This document shows, piece by piece, positions 26,482 through 35,734 of a stretch of DNA of 57,186 bases; the stretch's first letter is position 1, and each line of letters opens with the position of its first letter. A model generated the notes under the pieces. The model worked only from the letters and a program-made list of their open reading frames with translations, was not told the DNA's origin and made no database searches. A program made the position numbers and the translations under genes. The DNA lies in NCBI GenBank assembly GCA_937950565.1, contig CALFCS010000103.1:1-57186 (forward strand), in the 5' to 3' direction. Source of the DNA: an uncultured Lachnospiraceae bacterium. GTDB taxonomy: Bacteria > Bacillota > Clostridia > Lachnospirales > Lachnospiraceae.

Positions 26482-27801
26482 TTAATCGAAAGACTGCCTG
26501 TCGTTTATCGTTCTTCTTCCGACAGAACAGTAAGTAATCTCCATCCCTTCAAATGCACTGAGCGGATAACAGTTTCTTCCATCCAGGACAAGCGCTTTTT
26601 TCATTAATTTCTGATATTTTGTAATATCATAATTTTTCACTTCATCCCACTCTGTAAAAATAAAACAGATATCTGCATTTTCAATTGCCTCATCGATGGT
26701 ATCACAATACAGGATATTCTTACTCTGGATTCTCTTCCTGAAATTCTCTGTTCCAATCGGATCCCACATTCTTACATATGCCCCGTCTTCCAGGAGAATC
26801 GGCACATTCACAAGAGACGGAGCCTCCCGCAGGTCATCCGTTCCCGGCTTGAATGTACAGCCCAGAACAGCTACGTTTAAAAACAGAAAATCCTCATAAT
26901 ATTTCTTTGCTGTTTTTAAAAGCTTAAATTTCTGATTGTCATTTACCTCTATCGCCGCTTTTACGGTACGAATTTCTTTATCATTAAAACTTGCAAGCCA
27001 GCTGAGTGCTTTTGTATCCTTTGGGAAACAGGAGCCGCCATAGCCGATTCCGGCATTCAGGAAACGATTTCCGATACGCTCGTCATATCCCATTCCAAGT
27101 GTAACCTCATCTACATCCGCACCAACAATCTCGCACAAGTTCGCAATTTCATTTACATAACTAATCTTCAATGCCAAAAAATCATTGGAAGCATATTTCA
27201 CCATCTCCGCGCTTCTTCTTCCAAGACTGAGCTTTGGAGATTCGAATTTCTCATAGACTTTCATCAATACTTCTGCCGCATACGGATCATTCGTCCCGAT
27301 TACGATTCTGGATGCATGAAGCGTATCCCTCACTGCTGTTCCCTGTGCCAGAAATTCCGGATTTGACGCCACATATATATGAACCGGATGCACCTGTTTA
27401 TCATGTATATACTGTTCGATTCTGTCATTTGTTCCAATGGGTACCGTAGATTTGATTACAACAACGCAATCCCTTTCTACAGTTTCTGCGATTTGTTTTG
27501 CCACCTGAAATACATAAGAAAGATTCGCAGATCCGTCTGACTTCTCCGGGGTCCCGACACCAATGAAAATAACCTCGGCATCCTTATATGCCGAAGCATA
27601 ATCTGTTGTAAAGGTAAGACGCTCCATGTTTTCTTTCATGAGCCCGGAAAGCCCCGGTTCATAAATCGGTGATTCCCCGCGCTGCATCATCTCTACTTTC
27701 TTCTCATCTACGTCTACACACGTCACATAATGTCCTTTACTAGCGAGACAAACTCCGGTTACCAGTCCCACATATCCTGTTCCTGCTACCGCTATATTCA
27801 C
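26482..27801 (-). CDS. ugd: UDP-glucose 6-dehydrogenase
   Basis: Oxidises UDP-glucose to UDP-glucuronate in two NAD-dependent steps. The NAD-binding start reads VNIAVAGTGYVGLVTGVC. The catalytic segment GIGYGGSCFPKDTKAL holds the active-site cysteine, and VAVLGCTFKPGTDDLRE belongs to the UDP-binding domain. I choose the GTG start: a GGAAGAAGGG site lies nine bases before it and the family normally begins at this point. An ATG 39 bases earlier has no ribosome binding site. The 439-residue product is of normal length. A predicted promoter precedes it. It implies that the polymer contains glucuronate or a sugar derived from it. Confidence 0.95.
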   Translation of the reverse strand: MNIAVAGTGYVGLVTGVCLASKGHYVTCVDVDEKKVEMMQRGESPIYEPGLSGLMKENMERLTFTTDYASAYKDAEVIFIGVGTPEKSDGSANLSYVFQVAKQIAETVERDCVVVIKSTVPIGTNDRIEQYIHDKQVHPVHIYVASNPEFLAQGTAVRDTLHASRIVIGTNDPYAAEVLMKVYEKFESPKLSLGRRSAEMVKYASNDFLALKISYVNEIANLCEIVGADVDEVTLGMGYDERIGNRFLNAGIGYGGSCFPKDTKALSWLASFNDKEIRTVKAAIEVNDNQKFKLLKTAKKYYEDFLFLNVAVLGCTFKPGTDDLREAPSLVNVPILLEDGAYVRMWDPIGTENFRKRIQSKNILYCDTIDEAIENADICFIFTEWDEVKNYDITKYQKLMKKALVLDGRNCYPLSAFEGMEITYCSVGRRTINDRQSFD

Positions 27802-27810
27802 AGTTTTATT

Positions 27811-27820
27811 CCCTTCTTCC
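27811..27820 (-). promoter_or_regulatory. Ribosome binding site that fixes a GTG start for ugd
   Basis: GGAAGAAGGG on the minus strand sits nine bases before GTG-AAT-ATA-GCG. No comparable site precedes the upstream in-frame ATG (27838-27840). This decides the N-terminus of the UDP-glucose dehydrogenase as VNIAVAG, with the GTG read as methionine. Confidence 0.7.
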
Positions 27821-27853
27821 TTCGTACTGTTTTTTGTCATCAAACGTCAATAT

Positions 27854-27882
27854 ATTATACAATAATTCCACATGCTTTTCTA
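27854..27882 (-). promoter_or_regulatory. Predicted internal promoter before ugd
   Basis: On the minus strand a perfect TATAAT (27854-27859) and TAGAAA (27877-27882, four of six consensus bases) are 17 bases apart, in the AT-rich 116-base gap between the GT-C gene and ugd. The start would be near 27847, giving a leader of about 46 bases. It could give the downstream half of the locus partly independent expression. No terminator was seen in the same gap. Confidence 0.45.
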
Positions 27883-27917
27883 TAAAAAGTATATAGAAAG
27901 TCAAAAACTGTATACTA

Positions 27918-29753
27918 TTATGATGTTTTTCTCCATTTTCCGATTTTTTTTGTCAACTTTTCGCCTGCCACATAAACATACTCATATTCAGACAGCTTCT
28001 GCAGCTGATATCCCTCATCCAAAAGATATTCATACTCCTGCGGATGATAACAGATATAAACAATCTGTCCGTCTTTCCCGTCAGGCTGCCCTGTCTGCAC
28101 GGGTATATCGAGCAGGGCAAACTGATAGATATATGCAGCCACCTGCCCTGTCTGCGGGACATATTCCTTTTCCACATAAACCTTGTCTATCTCTGTATCC
28201 GTCTCCCTCAGATACTCCAGCAATTCCCGTCCGCCTTCCGTATACTGTGCATTCAGCCTCGAACGGTCTCCTTCATGGTTCCACGCATTATAGCCATACT
28301 GGTATACCAGAAATACACATAACAATATAAGCAGGCGATGATATTTCTTTTTTCTACAACAGTGATATCCCAGAAGCAGCATGACTATAACAGCCAGAGT
28401 TCCCGGAAGATAACAACGCAGTCCCACATCTTCACGAAAACCTCTCGTAAAGGAAAACGGCGCATAACTCCATACACATCCGCTAAAGTAAACGACAAGC
28501 GGCAGGATACACAATACCCAGTATCCCTGCAGCATCCCTGCGATGAGCAACACTTTTCCCTTTACCCGGTCAAGCATTTCCGGCCTGTGGAAAAAGTAGG
28601 CAATCCCCATCATCAGAAGCGGCCCGGCATACGCAGCATAATACCGGAAATACGTAATCGCACGGAAACCGTCCGGATCCCCGCCGTCAGCAGCAGCCAC
28701 AACACTGGAAAGCCAAGTAACAGACTGTCCTCCGATTGTAACAGCAATTGACAGCACACAGAATATTCCGGCGGCAATATAAGGACTGTAAACATCCCGC
28801 CCTTCTTCCACAATCTCTTTCTCACGCCACAGCGCTTTCCAGAAAACAACCAGAAGGACAATCACAATTCCTACGGCAAAGCCTCCGGTATTTATAACTG
28901 CCTCATTGAGCTGCCCTGCAATAATATTAAACCAGGACGTCCAGGAATGCGGATTCAGGAAAATTTCAAACGTTTTAAGCGGTGTTCCCGCGCTCGTATT
29001 CGACACTTGTGCCCCCGCACCATATCCCAGCATCCTCACAACCCATTCCAGTCCGCCTCGAAATGCAGCAAACCCGGCAATTCCAAGCACCGCGCACACC
29101 GGCAGGGACACCACACTTTTTCTATATACCCATGCATAAAATGCAATCATGCCTGCCAGCGCAATCCAGAGCGCCGACGCCCTGGAATGTACAGACAACG
29201 CATAGGTCAACAGTATCACTAATAAAAAAGTATATCCTGATTTTCTCTTTTTATTTTCTATATTTTTATTTAATTTTAAAATGGTCCATACAATCAGCCA
29301 TACGACCAGTACATAAATAAACTCCGGATAAGTATATACTGCACGTACCGCAACCAGATAAGAACAGGTGACTCCTGACAGACAGAGCACTTTTTTATTT
29401 TTTACATCAAAATATTCTTTCATCAGATGGCATACAACAGGCGCCGTCAGGCTCTGCGCAAGCGCCATAACAAGAACCATGCACTTGTACAAAAGCACCG
29501 AATCATGAATCAGATACAGAAATGGCAGAAGCAGGGCAGAATATCCATAGCCATAATACCGGTAAGAATCCATAACTCCTCCCCAGTCATAACCAGCCAG
29601 CTTTGCCGCCGGCCACATGGAAAAAAGTTCATCCCCCGCTATCGACATCGTCTGAATTCCGGCAAGAAAAACAAGCCTTGGTAAAAATGCCGCCAGAAAG
29701 GCAATCCACAGATATCGTTTTTCAAAAAAATCACTTTTCTTAGATTTTTCCAT
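27918..29753 (-). CDS. Multi-pass membrane protein, predicted GT-C glycosyltransferase (paralogue)
   Basis: A 611-residue membrane protein with roughly twelve hydrophobic segments and a soluble C-terminal domain of about 100 residues. The first outer loop has the acidic pair AGDELFSMWP, then AGYDW and YYGYG, the same signature as the 593-residue protein at 13.8-15.6 kb. GT-C enzymes use this loop for catalysis with a polyprenyl-phosphate sugar donor. The start is set by AAAGGAG six bases before MEKSKK; it overlaps the end of the flippase gene by 14 bases. Donor and acceptor are unknown. Confidence 0.7.
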   Translation of the reverse strand: MEKSKKSDFFEKRYLWIAFLAAFLPRLVFLAGIQTMSIAGDELFSMWPAAKLAGYDWGGVMDSYRYYGYGYSALLLPFLYLIHDSVLLYKCMVLVMALAQSLTAPVVCHLMKEYFDVKNKKVLCLSGVTCSYLVAVRAVYTYPEFIYVLVVWLIVWTILKLNKNIENKKRKSGYTFLLVILLTYALSVHSRASALWIALAGMIAFYAWVYRKSVVSLPVCAVLGIAGFAAFRGGLEWVVRMLGYGAGAQVSNTSAGTPLKTFEIFLNPHSWTSWFNIIAGQLNEAVINTGGFAVGIVIVLLVVFWKALWREKEIVEEGRDVYSPYIAAGIFCVLSIAVTIGGQSVTWLSSVVAAADGGDPDGFRAITYFRYYAAYAGPLLMMGIAYFFHRPEMLDRVKGKVLLIAGMLQGYWVLCILPLVVYFSGCVWSYAPFSFTRGFREDVGLRCYLPGTLAVIVMLLLGYHCCRKKKYHRLLILLCVFLVYQYGYNAWNHEGDRSRLNAQYTEGGRELLEYLRETDTEIDKVYVEKEYVPQTGQVAAYIYQFALLDIPVQTGQPDGKDGQIVYICYHPQEYEYLLDEGYQLQKLSEYEYVYVAGEKLTKKIGKWRKTS

Positions 29754-31209
29754 TTTTTTCTCCTTTACACAAACCAGACACCATCGTCTTTCCGAATCCT
29801 GTAACAAATGGTTCTTTCAGAACCAGAAGCAATATGCCATATATACCAAAAAATACGGCTGCACTTATCAAAAGAACAACAAATGCTCCAGCATTGACTA
29901 ACAGTTTTACTGCAAGACCCGCTATAGAGGCTCCGGCCGAAGCTGTCACGATTTTCCAGACACTCACCTGCCCCAGAATCTTCCGGACAATGTCTTTCAA
30001 ATACATGCATTGTACCACAAGCACGATTCCTTCCGCCATAAGTGTTGCAAATGCCGCGCCGGAAGAAGCAAACTTTGGAATCAGTATCAGATTCAGGACA
30101 AAATCCGCCACAGCCCCATAAAGGATTGAATACAAAACCTTCTGCTCCTCATTGTGGGGCGTCAGCACCTGTATTCCGGTAATATTGGAAAGCCCAATGA
30201 ACAAAACAGCGGGCATAAGAAGCATCATTGGAAGAACTGCGCCGCCAAAATCCGTTCCCGCCAAAAATAAAATAGATTCTTTTGCAAACATTACAAAGTA
30301 TATGACAAGGGGCAGTCCCAGTATAACCACGAAATTAGCCGCCTTGCCAATCATCTGGTAGAACTCTTCCTTCCGGTCTTTCTTCACATAATAAGACAGA
30401 CGCGGAAGCAGTACCGTACCCAGCGATGTGATAAATGTAACAAGTATCGTCTTTACCTTGACTGCCGCATTGTAATATCCCACTTCACGGTCACCTTTCA
30501 TAAATCCCAGCATTACTACATCAAGATTTGTATATACACTTATAGCTGCAGACATGGCAAAAAATATAAGAATCGGCCGGATGTGCTGACGGAACTCATA
30601 GCTCCCCCTCTTCTTAAATGACACGAATTTGTAAGAATATATAAAGTTAAACACATAAGAAGCACACCCTGCAAACACCGTAATCGCACCATATATAATA
30701 TAATCCTCAGGTCTTTTCACAAGGAGGAACATCAGAACCATCGACACAACCTTCACGACCAGATTGCAGATGGTAATATAAACATACTGCTCCAGCGCAT
30801 TATACAGCCACGTAACTGCAAACATATTCAGAAGCATGCCGATACCATTTATAACATGCAGTTCTTTCTCTGCGGCAAATTTCGGAACGAAAATTACAGA
30901 CAGCACAAAAACAGCACAGGTAAGAAACATCGTCACAGAATTAATAATCAGAAGCTCCTGTACTGTTTTCGACAGCTTCTCCCTGTCATCCCGCACCTTT
31001 GCACAGGCACGGATTCCATAGGTCGGTATTCCAAGGGAAGCAAACATCGTAAAATAAGCGATTACAGAACTTGCAAAGGCAACCTTTCCATTTCCTACGG
31101 ACAAAAGCACCCTGGAAACATAAGGAAACGTAATCACCGGAAATAATATTGATGATGCCGTCAATATAAAGTTCATTATAAAATTAAATTTTACCGAATG
31201 AATTTTCAT
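29740..31209 (-). CDS. Wzx-type polysaccharide flippase (second of two)
   Basis: A 489-residue integral membrane protein of the MOP superfamily with about 14 hydrophobic segments. It begins NFIMNFILTASSILFPVITF and contains SRVLLSVGNGKVAFASS, both typical of O-unit and capsule repeat flippases. It moves undecaprenyl-diphosphate-linked repeats to the outer face. It is clearly different in sequence from the flippase at 20.4-21.9 kb. It lies between a GT2 gene and a GT-C gene in the part of the locus that also holds the polymerase, and is therefore the better candidate partner of that polymerase. Confidence 0.92.
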   Translation of the reverse strand: MKIHSVKFNFIMNFILTASSILFPVITFPYVSRVLLSVGNGKVAFASSVIAYFTMFASLGIPTYGIRACAKVRDDREKLSKTVQELLIINSVTMFLTCAVFVLSVIFVPKFAAEKELHVINGIGMLLNMFAVTWLYNALEQYVYITICNLVVKVVSMVLMFLLVKRPEDYIIYGAITVFAGCASYVFNFIYSYKFVSFKKRGSYEFRQHIRPILIFFAMSAAISVYTNLDVVMLGFMKGDREVGYYNAAVKVKTILVTFITSLGTVLLPRLSYYVKKDRKEEFYQMIGKAANFVVILGLPLVIYFVMFAKESILFLAGTDFGGAVLPMMLLMPAVLFIGLSNITGIQVLTPHNEEQKVLYSILYGAVADFVLNLILIPKFASSGAAFATLMAEGIVLVVQCMYLKDIVRKILGQVSVWKIVTASAGASIAGLAVKLLVNAGAFVVLLISAAVFFGIYGILLLVLKEPFVTGFGKTMVSGLCKGEKNGKI

Positions 31210-31211
31210 AT

Positions 31212-32216
31212 TTACATCCTGTTACGCAGCCTGCTTATACTTGCGAAAACCGGATAAAAACGAAAGTCCGTTTTCCTCAGCGTCCGCAGCAGACCACTGT
31301 ACTCTCCTGCCCACTTATAAACAAGCGGATTTTTTTCTTTTACTGTACAATCAAATTTCTTGAACTGTTCTCTAATCTTTTTATCTGATAATGGAAAGCT
31401 GATAAAAATACTCACCTGGTCATTTACCATCTGCGCAATTCTTTTTGCCATATAACGCACTTTTATTTCCTGCGCATTTCCCCCTGCCTTATAAGCATTG
31501 ATATAATCCAGTGTATGGAAAATCACATCAATGTGATTCTGCATATGGTTCCGGAACCCCTGCATGCTCACACTTTGTTCTGCCTGTGCCAGGCGGTACA
31601 TATAGACAAAAATATCATAATAACAAACTGTCTCCACGTACGGAACCGGATACAGAACGTATTCCACATCTACATAAAAGCAATGTTCATCCAGAAAGAT
31701 TTCGTGCTTCTTTAGAATCTCTGTCCGGATGACAAGCGCATGCATCGGAATCTGCACCTTCTTTGCCGCCTCTTCAAAAGACATCTCTTTCTCCGGAACA
31801 AGCGATGAGAATCTTACCTCCGTCCGCTCCTTGGTAATATCGTTCACCTCATAATAATCTGTTATCACATAGTCTCCCTGACACTTGGAAAGCTTCCCGA
31901 CCAGCCTGACAAGCCCTTCTGTATCTACCCAGTCGTCTCCATCCACTACCTTAAAGTATTTTCCCTTTGCTTCACGGATGCCCCGGTTAATCGTAGAGCC
32001 ATGGCCGCCATTTTCTTTCGATATTACCCGGAAGGTCTGCGGATATTTCTCTTCATATTCTTTCCCAATCCGGGCTGTCCCATCCTTTGAGCCATCGTCA
32101 ATGACCAGAACTTCCAGTTCTTCCATTATTCTTTCATCCACAAAAGAGTCAAGAGTCTCATGGAGAAACCGCTCCACATTATAAGATGGTACCGTTATCG
32201 TTAATATTTTTTCCAT
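31212..32216 (-). CDS. GT2 family glycosyltransferase
   Basis: A 334-residue GT-A enzyme that begins ILTITVPSYNVERFL. It has the nucleotide-binding LVIDDGSKDGTA, the segment KENGGHGSTINRG and the metal motif KVVDGDDWVDTEG. The GGHGSTIN and VDGDDW version of the motifs is a recognisable capsular subgroup. The start follows GGAGG; in-frame codons upstream lie within the preceding GT2 gene, which it overlaps by 16 bases. It ends two bases before the flippase start codon region, so translation is probably coupled. Substrates unknown. Confidence 0.9.
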   Translation of the reverse strand: MEKILTITVPSYNVERFLHETLDSFVDERIMEELEVLVIDDGSKDGTARIGKEYEEKYPQTFRVISKENGGHGSTINRGIREAKGKYFKVVDGDDWVDTEGLVRLVGKLSKCQGDYVITDYYEVNDITKERTEVRFSSLVPEKEMSFEEAAKKVQIPMHALVIRTEILKKHEIFLDEHCFYVDVEYVLYPVPYVETVCYYDIFVYMYRLAQAEQSVSMQGFRNHMQNHIDVIFHTLDYINAYKAGGNAQEIKVRYMAKRIAQMVNDQVSIFISFPLSDKKIREQFKKFDCTVKEKNPLVYKWAGEYSGLLRTLRKTDFRFYPVFASISRLRNRM

Positions 32217-33220
32217 ATCAGTTTCCTCCAGACGTTCTCTTTTACTCTTCCTACATAAGACAGAAAAACCATGACAAAATACATCCTTTTCCGAAGCAGC
32301 AGCCACAGAAGCCTGTCCTTTCCGGAAAACTCTTTGATATAAGGATTTGCATTAAGCTTCGGGAAGCGCTCACATGCATATTCCCGGAATCTTTTCAGAT
32401 ATGGATTCCTTCTGTCATTTAGTATAATTTCTTTTGACGGAATAAAATAGCCGTTTTCAAGCACCAGATATTCCAGCTCTTTTTTATAACGCTCGTACAA
32501 TCCCTGTTTCCGGTAAAACAGAATCACATGGTCAAGCGCCCAGGTACGGTCCCTGTAATTTCTGACGAAATCCGAGCTGTGCATAATCGAGCCATCCCGC
32601 ATCGTGTAATAATACAGGACTTCTTTCCGGTAAACGACCCGGCCGGCCAGCGCCATAACTTTTGGAATCGTCCCCAAGTCCTCATAATACCGCCCTTTCG
32701 GAAACTGGAAATGATATTTCTCCCAAAAGGACCTCCGGTACAATTTATTCACTGCGGAACAGGAACAGATAAGAAGCCCCGGGACTGTCTCCGCTGATAT
32801 TACCTGTCCAGACGGAAGCGAAAAGGAAAATAATTCCCCTTCCGTCTCTCCCGGCCGGACTCCTGCATAATCAAAAATAACAACATCTGCATCCTTTTCT
32901 TCTGCATTCTGTACTGTCTTTTGGATTAATTCTTCTTGTATGCGGTCATCACTGTCCACAAAAAGCACGTATTTTCCTGTGGCTGCTTCTGCACCAACAT
33001 TTCTCGCATCTCCCAGTCCGCCATTGTTTTTATGGATAACAAGAATCCTGTCATCTTCCTGTGCATACTGGTCACACATTCTTCCACATTGATCCGGAGA
33101 GCCATCATCTACCAGTATAATTTCAAGATTGCCGTAAGTCTGCTTTCTGATACTGGTCACACATTCTCCCAGATATTTTTCTACTTTATAGACCGGCACA
33201 ATTACACTTACCAAATCCAT
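32201..33220 (-). CDS. GT2 family glycosyltransferase
   Basis: A 339-residue GT-A enzyme. It opens LVSVIVPVYKVEKYLGECV, has ILVDDGSPDQCG, KNNGGLGDARN and the metal motif FVDSDDRIQ, the classical capsular GT2 set. The C-terminal part is basic and amphipathic (LLWLLLRKRMYFV), which suggests peripheral contact with the membrane where the lipid-linked acceptor lies. A GGGAG site precedes the ATG. It sits 13 bases after the GT4 gene. Donor and acceptor unknown. Confidence 0.9.
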   Translation of the reverse strand: MDLVSVIVPVYKVEKYLGECVTSIRKQTYGNLEIILVDDGSPDQCGRMCDQYAQEDDRILVIHKNNGGLGDARNVGAEAATGKYVLFVDSDDRIQEELIQKTVQNAEEKDADVVIFDYAGVRPGETEGELFSFSLPSGQVISAETVPGLLICSCSAVNKLYRRSFWEKYHFQFPKGRYYEDLGTIPKVMALAGRVVYRKEVLYYYTMRDGSIMHSSDFVRNYRDRTWALDHVILFYRKQGLYERYKKELEYLVLENGYFIPSKEIILNDRRNPYLKRFREYACERFPKLNANPYIKEFSGKDRLLWLLLRKRMYFVMVFLSYVGRVKENVWRKLIWKKY

Positions 33221-33233
33221 TCTTTCGCTCCCT

Positions 33234-34340
33234 TTAAAACTGCACTAAATTTTTCAGCTGCTCTTTTTGTACCGCCAGGTCATACTGACTGGCTTCCGGA
33301 AGATACTCTGCTTCCTTACGTACTACCCCTCTCATATTTATAATTTCCTCCGCCCAGGCTTTTACACCCTGTTCAAAGGAAAGGAATCTGCACTGCTTTG
33401 TAATACACGACTCTCTCGTAATCCTTGAACTCATCACACATGGAAGCCCTGCAGACTGCGCTTCGATTCCCACAATCGGAAGTCCTTCAAAGTTCGACGG
33501 CAGTACAAAAACATCCATTGCCTGATACAGCCGCTCCACGTCACTTCTCCGTCCCAGGAACAAGACCGCATCCTCCAGTCCGGCCTCTCTCACCTGTCTT
33601 TTTACCGCCTCGAAGCATACCCCGTCTCCGGCCAGTATAAGACATGCGTCCGGATTTTTTCTATATACTTCTGCAAATACTTTTATCAAAAAATCATGAT
33701 TTTTCTGATAACAGAAATTTCCTGCATGGCCAATTACAAACCGGCCTTCGAGCCCTAATTCCTGCCTGACTTCTCTTCTTGTCTGTTCATTATATGCAAA
33801 ACGCTCCCGTTCCACTGCATTAAAAATAACCGTAAACCGTTCAGAATGTACGATTTTTTTCGGAAACAGCCACTCTCCCGCCTTCTCAGAACAGCCATAA
33901 TATTCGCTCGCATATTTCCACAGAAATAACCTGCATATCTTATGAATGATATCAAACAAATGCCTCTTCACACTGCTTTCACAGTCGTTCCCGCTGGAAT
34001 GGCTGTGAATCATACACCTCTTTACCCGTTCATGCTTTGCTGCAATCGCTGCAATGCAGTCAATTGCCGTAGAGATATTCAGATATACCGCGCCATACCC
34101 GCCTTCCTTTATAATCCGGCGCACCCGGCGATACTGGGCGGCCGGGTGTCTTAAATTAGGAATCGCATATAGCTGTGCATGATATTTTCCCAACTCCCGC
34201 TTCAGATTTTCATCTATTTCATTTGTCAGAAGATCAATCTGCATCTCTCCATCATAAACTGTATCCAGAAAATTCAGCAGATACTTGTCGATTCCTCCAG
34301 ATTTTCCATCCATAATAAATCCAGCTAATATCTTTTTCAT
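33234..34340 (-). CDS. GT4 family glycosyltransferase
   Basis: A 368-residue GT-B enzyme starting ILAGFIMDGKSGGIDKYL, with the SGGID glycine loop that binds the acceptor side. HSHSSGNDCESSVKRH is the typical middle histidine region, and the donor domain carries FVIGHAGNFCYQKNH, LFLGRRSDVERLY and SNFEGLPIVGIEAQSAGLP. This type is common in Gram-positive capsule loci and often uses UDP-galactose, UDP-glucose or UDP-N-acetyl sugars. The ATG overlaps the stop of the polymerase gene (ATGA). Substrates are not identified. Confidence 0.9.
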   Translation of the reverse strand: MKKILAGFIMDGKSGGIDKYLLNFLDTVYDGEMQIDLLTNEIDENLKRELGKYHAQLYAIPNLRHPAAQYRRVRRIIKEGGYGAVYLNISTAIDCIAAIAAKHERVKRCMIHSHSSGNDCESSVKRHLFDIIHKICRLFLWKYASEYYGCSEKAGEWLFPKKIVHSERFTVIFNAVERERFAYNEQTRREVRQELGLEGRFVIGHAGNFCYQKNHDFLIKVFAEVYRKNPDACLILAGDGVCFEAVKRQVREAGLEDAVLFLGRRSDVERLYQAMDVFVLPSNFEGLPIVGIEAQSAGLPCVMSSRITRESCITKQCRFLSFEQGVKAWAEEIINMRGVVRKEAEYLPEASQYDLAVQKEQLKNLVQF

Positions 34341-35728
34341 TCTATTCTTTCACTCCGTATTTTACAAGAAGCATGCACCATATAGCCCGCAAATGTCCAA
34401 AGCACAAAGCTTCCCGGCGAGTTTGTATAAAGCCCTTCCAGAAGGAACAGCATCGCGATACCGACAGCACTGATAACGGCAAGCATTGCCGCAAGCTCCA
34501 AATACACTTCTCCCTGTGCCCGGTAGAGTCCTGGCAGCACACAGGCCGCCAGCCTCCCGGCAAGAAACAGAAACAGGACAAATCCCAGGATTCCTTGAAA
34601 TACAAGTATATTCAGGAAATTATTATGAAGGCTTGTATAAGCCCCCTGCGTATTATTTACTGCATAAGTATCCGGCACATGCTCTTTTGCGAAAGCAGTA
34701 AATGTTGAATACCCGGTTCCATATACCGGACTTTCCTTCCAGACCTCTACACCGCTTTCCCATAACTGAAAACGTCCATTACTTACATTATCTTCGAGCT
34801 CCTCTGCTCTTCCGACTCCCGCCTTCTTTGTTTGTGTCTCCTGCTTTCCCGACATCTCCTTCAATACAGGAACCAGCCTCTTATTATATTCTGATTTTAT
34901 GACCTGTGTACTCCCATATAATCCGGCTCCCAGGCACAATACCAGAAAAAAGGGAAGCAGATACCGGATTGCTCTTTTTCCGCTCCACTTTCTTATCATC
35001 CAGAGATACAAAAAAGTGCCCAGGCTGAAAATAAGTGCAAGCTTCCCTGTCCGGGAATCTGAAAATACAATATACAGAAAATTCAGCAAAATACTGATTC
35101 CATAAAAAATCCTTCTCTTTCCCTTTTTCTGTATGAAGAACAAAACAGAAAGAACAATGGCAATCACGCAGAAAACACTCCCATAATTCGGATCTGTATA
35201 GACTCCCCACAGCCTTCCCCACTTAAATCCTGAAATAACCGTTTCTCCTTCGGGAGTCGTTATCATATTCGAATAAAAGGTCAGCAGCATCCACAGACTG
35301 ACTGACGCAGCCACCATACTAAAGCCAATGATCAGATGTGACAGCAGGCGGAATTCTTTTCCATACTCCTCCGTCGTTCTTCTTACAGAACAGGCATATA
35401 AAGCAAAAAACTGAATTCCCGTCCAGGCAATCCACTTCATATTCTCTGTCATTCCGTACTGTCGGTTCATAACGGAAGTGACGGCAAAGCTGATGCAGAA
35501 CAAAACCATCAAAAGAATCCCCGGAACCCTCCGATAATTCCTGATATCTGTAAGACGCAGCAGTATCAACGCCGTCCCGGATACCAGCGTCAGCTTTACC
35601 AGCACCGGCTGGATGGGTGACACATATAGAAAGGAATGGAAGGTACTCACCGCAAAGCACAGGTAAATAATCTTTGTAACCATCTCCAGACACTGTATCG
35701 CTTTTTCTTTCTTATTTCTGTCCGACAT
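34337..35728 (-). CDS. Wzy/O-antigen-ligase-like polysaccharide polymerase
   Basis: A 463-residue membrane protein with about eleven hydrophobic segments. The long extracytoplasmic loop contains SPVYGTGYSTF and SLHNNFLNILVFQGILG; the conserved histidine and asparagines mark the O-antigen ligase/Wzy superfamily. In a Gram-positive locus it most likely joins flipped repeat units into polymer rather than ligating to lipid A. It is the only polymerase candidate in the locus although two flippases are present. It lies six bases after a GT2 gene and overlaps a GT4 gene by four bases. Confidence 0.87.
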   Translation of the reverse strand: MSDRNKKEKAIQCLEMVTKIIYLCFAVSTFHSFLYVSPIQPVLVKLTLVSGTALILLRLTDIRNYRRVPGILLMVLFCISFAVTSVMNRQYGMTENMKWIAWTGIQFFALYACSVRRTTEEYGKEFRLLSHLIIGFSMVAASVSLWMLLTFYSNMITTPEGETVISGFKWGRLWGVYTDPNYGSVFCVIAIVLSVLFFIQKKGKRRIFYGISILLNFLYIVFSDSRTGKLALIFSLGTFLYLWMIRKWSGKRAIRYLLPFFLVLCLGAGLYGSTQVIKSEYNKRLVPVLKEMSGKQETQTKKAGVGRAEELEDNVSNGRFQLWESGVEVWKESPVYGTGYSTFTAFAKEHVPDTYAVNNTQGAYTSLHNNFLNILVFQGILGFVLFLFLAGRLAACVLPGLYRAQGEVYLELAAMLAVISAVGIAMLFLLEGLYTNSPGSFVLWTFAGYMVHASCKIRSERIE

Positions 35729-35734
35729 TCTTTT

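Noticed and set aside
27888..27917. AGTATA and TATACT as an inverted repeat between the GT-C gene and ugd.
   Set aside because: Six-base AT-only arms separated by 17 bases are expected by chance in this AT-rich gap.
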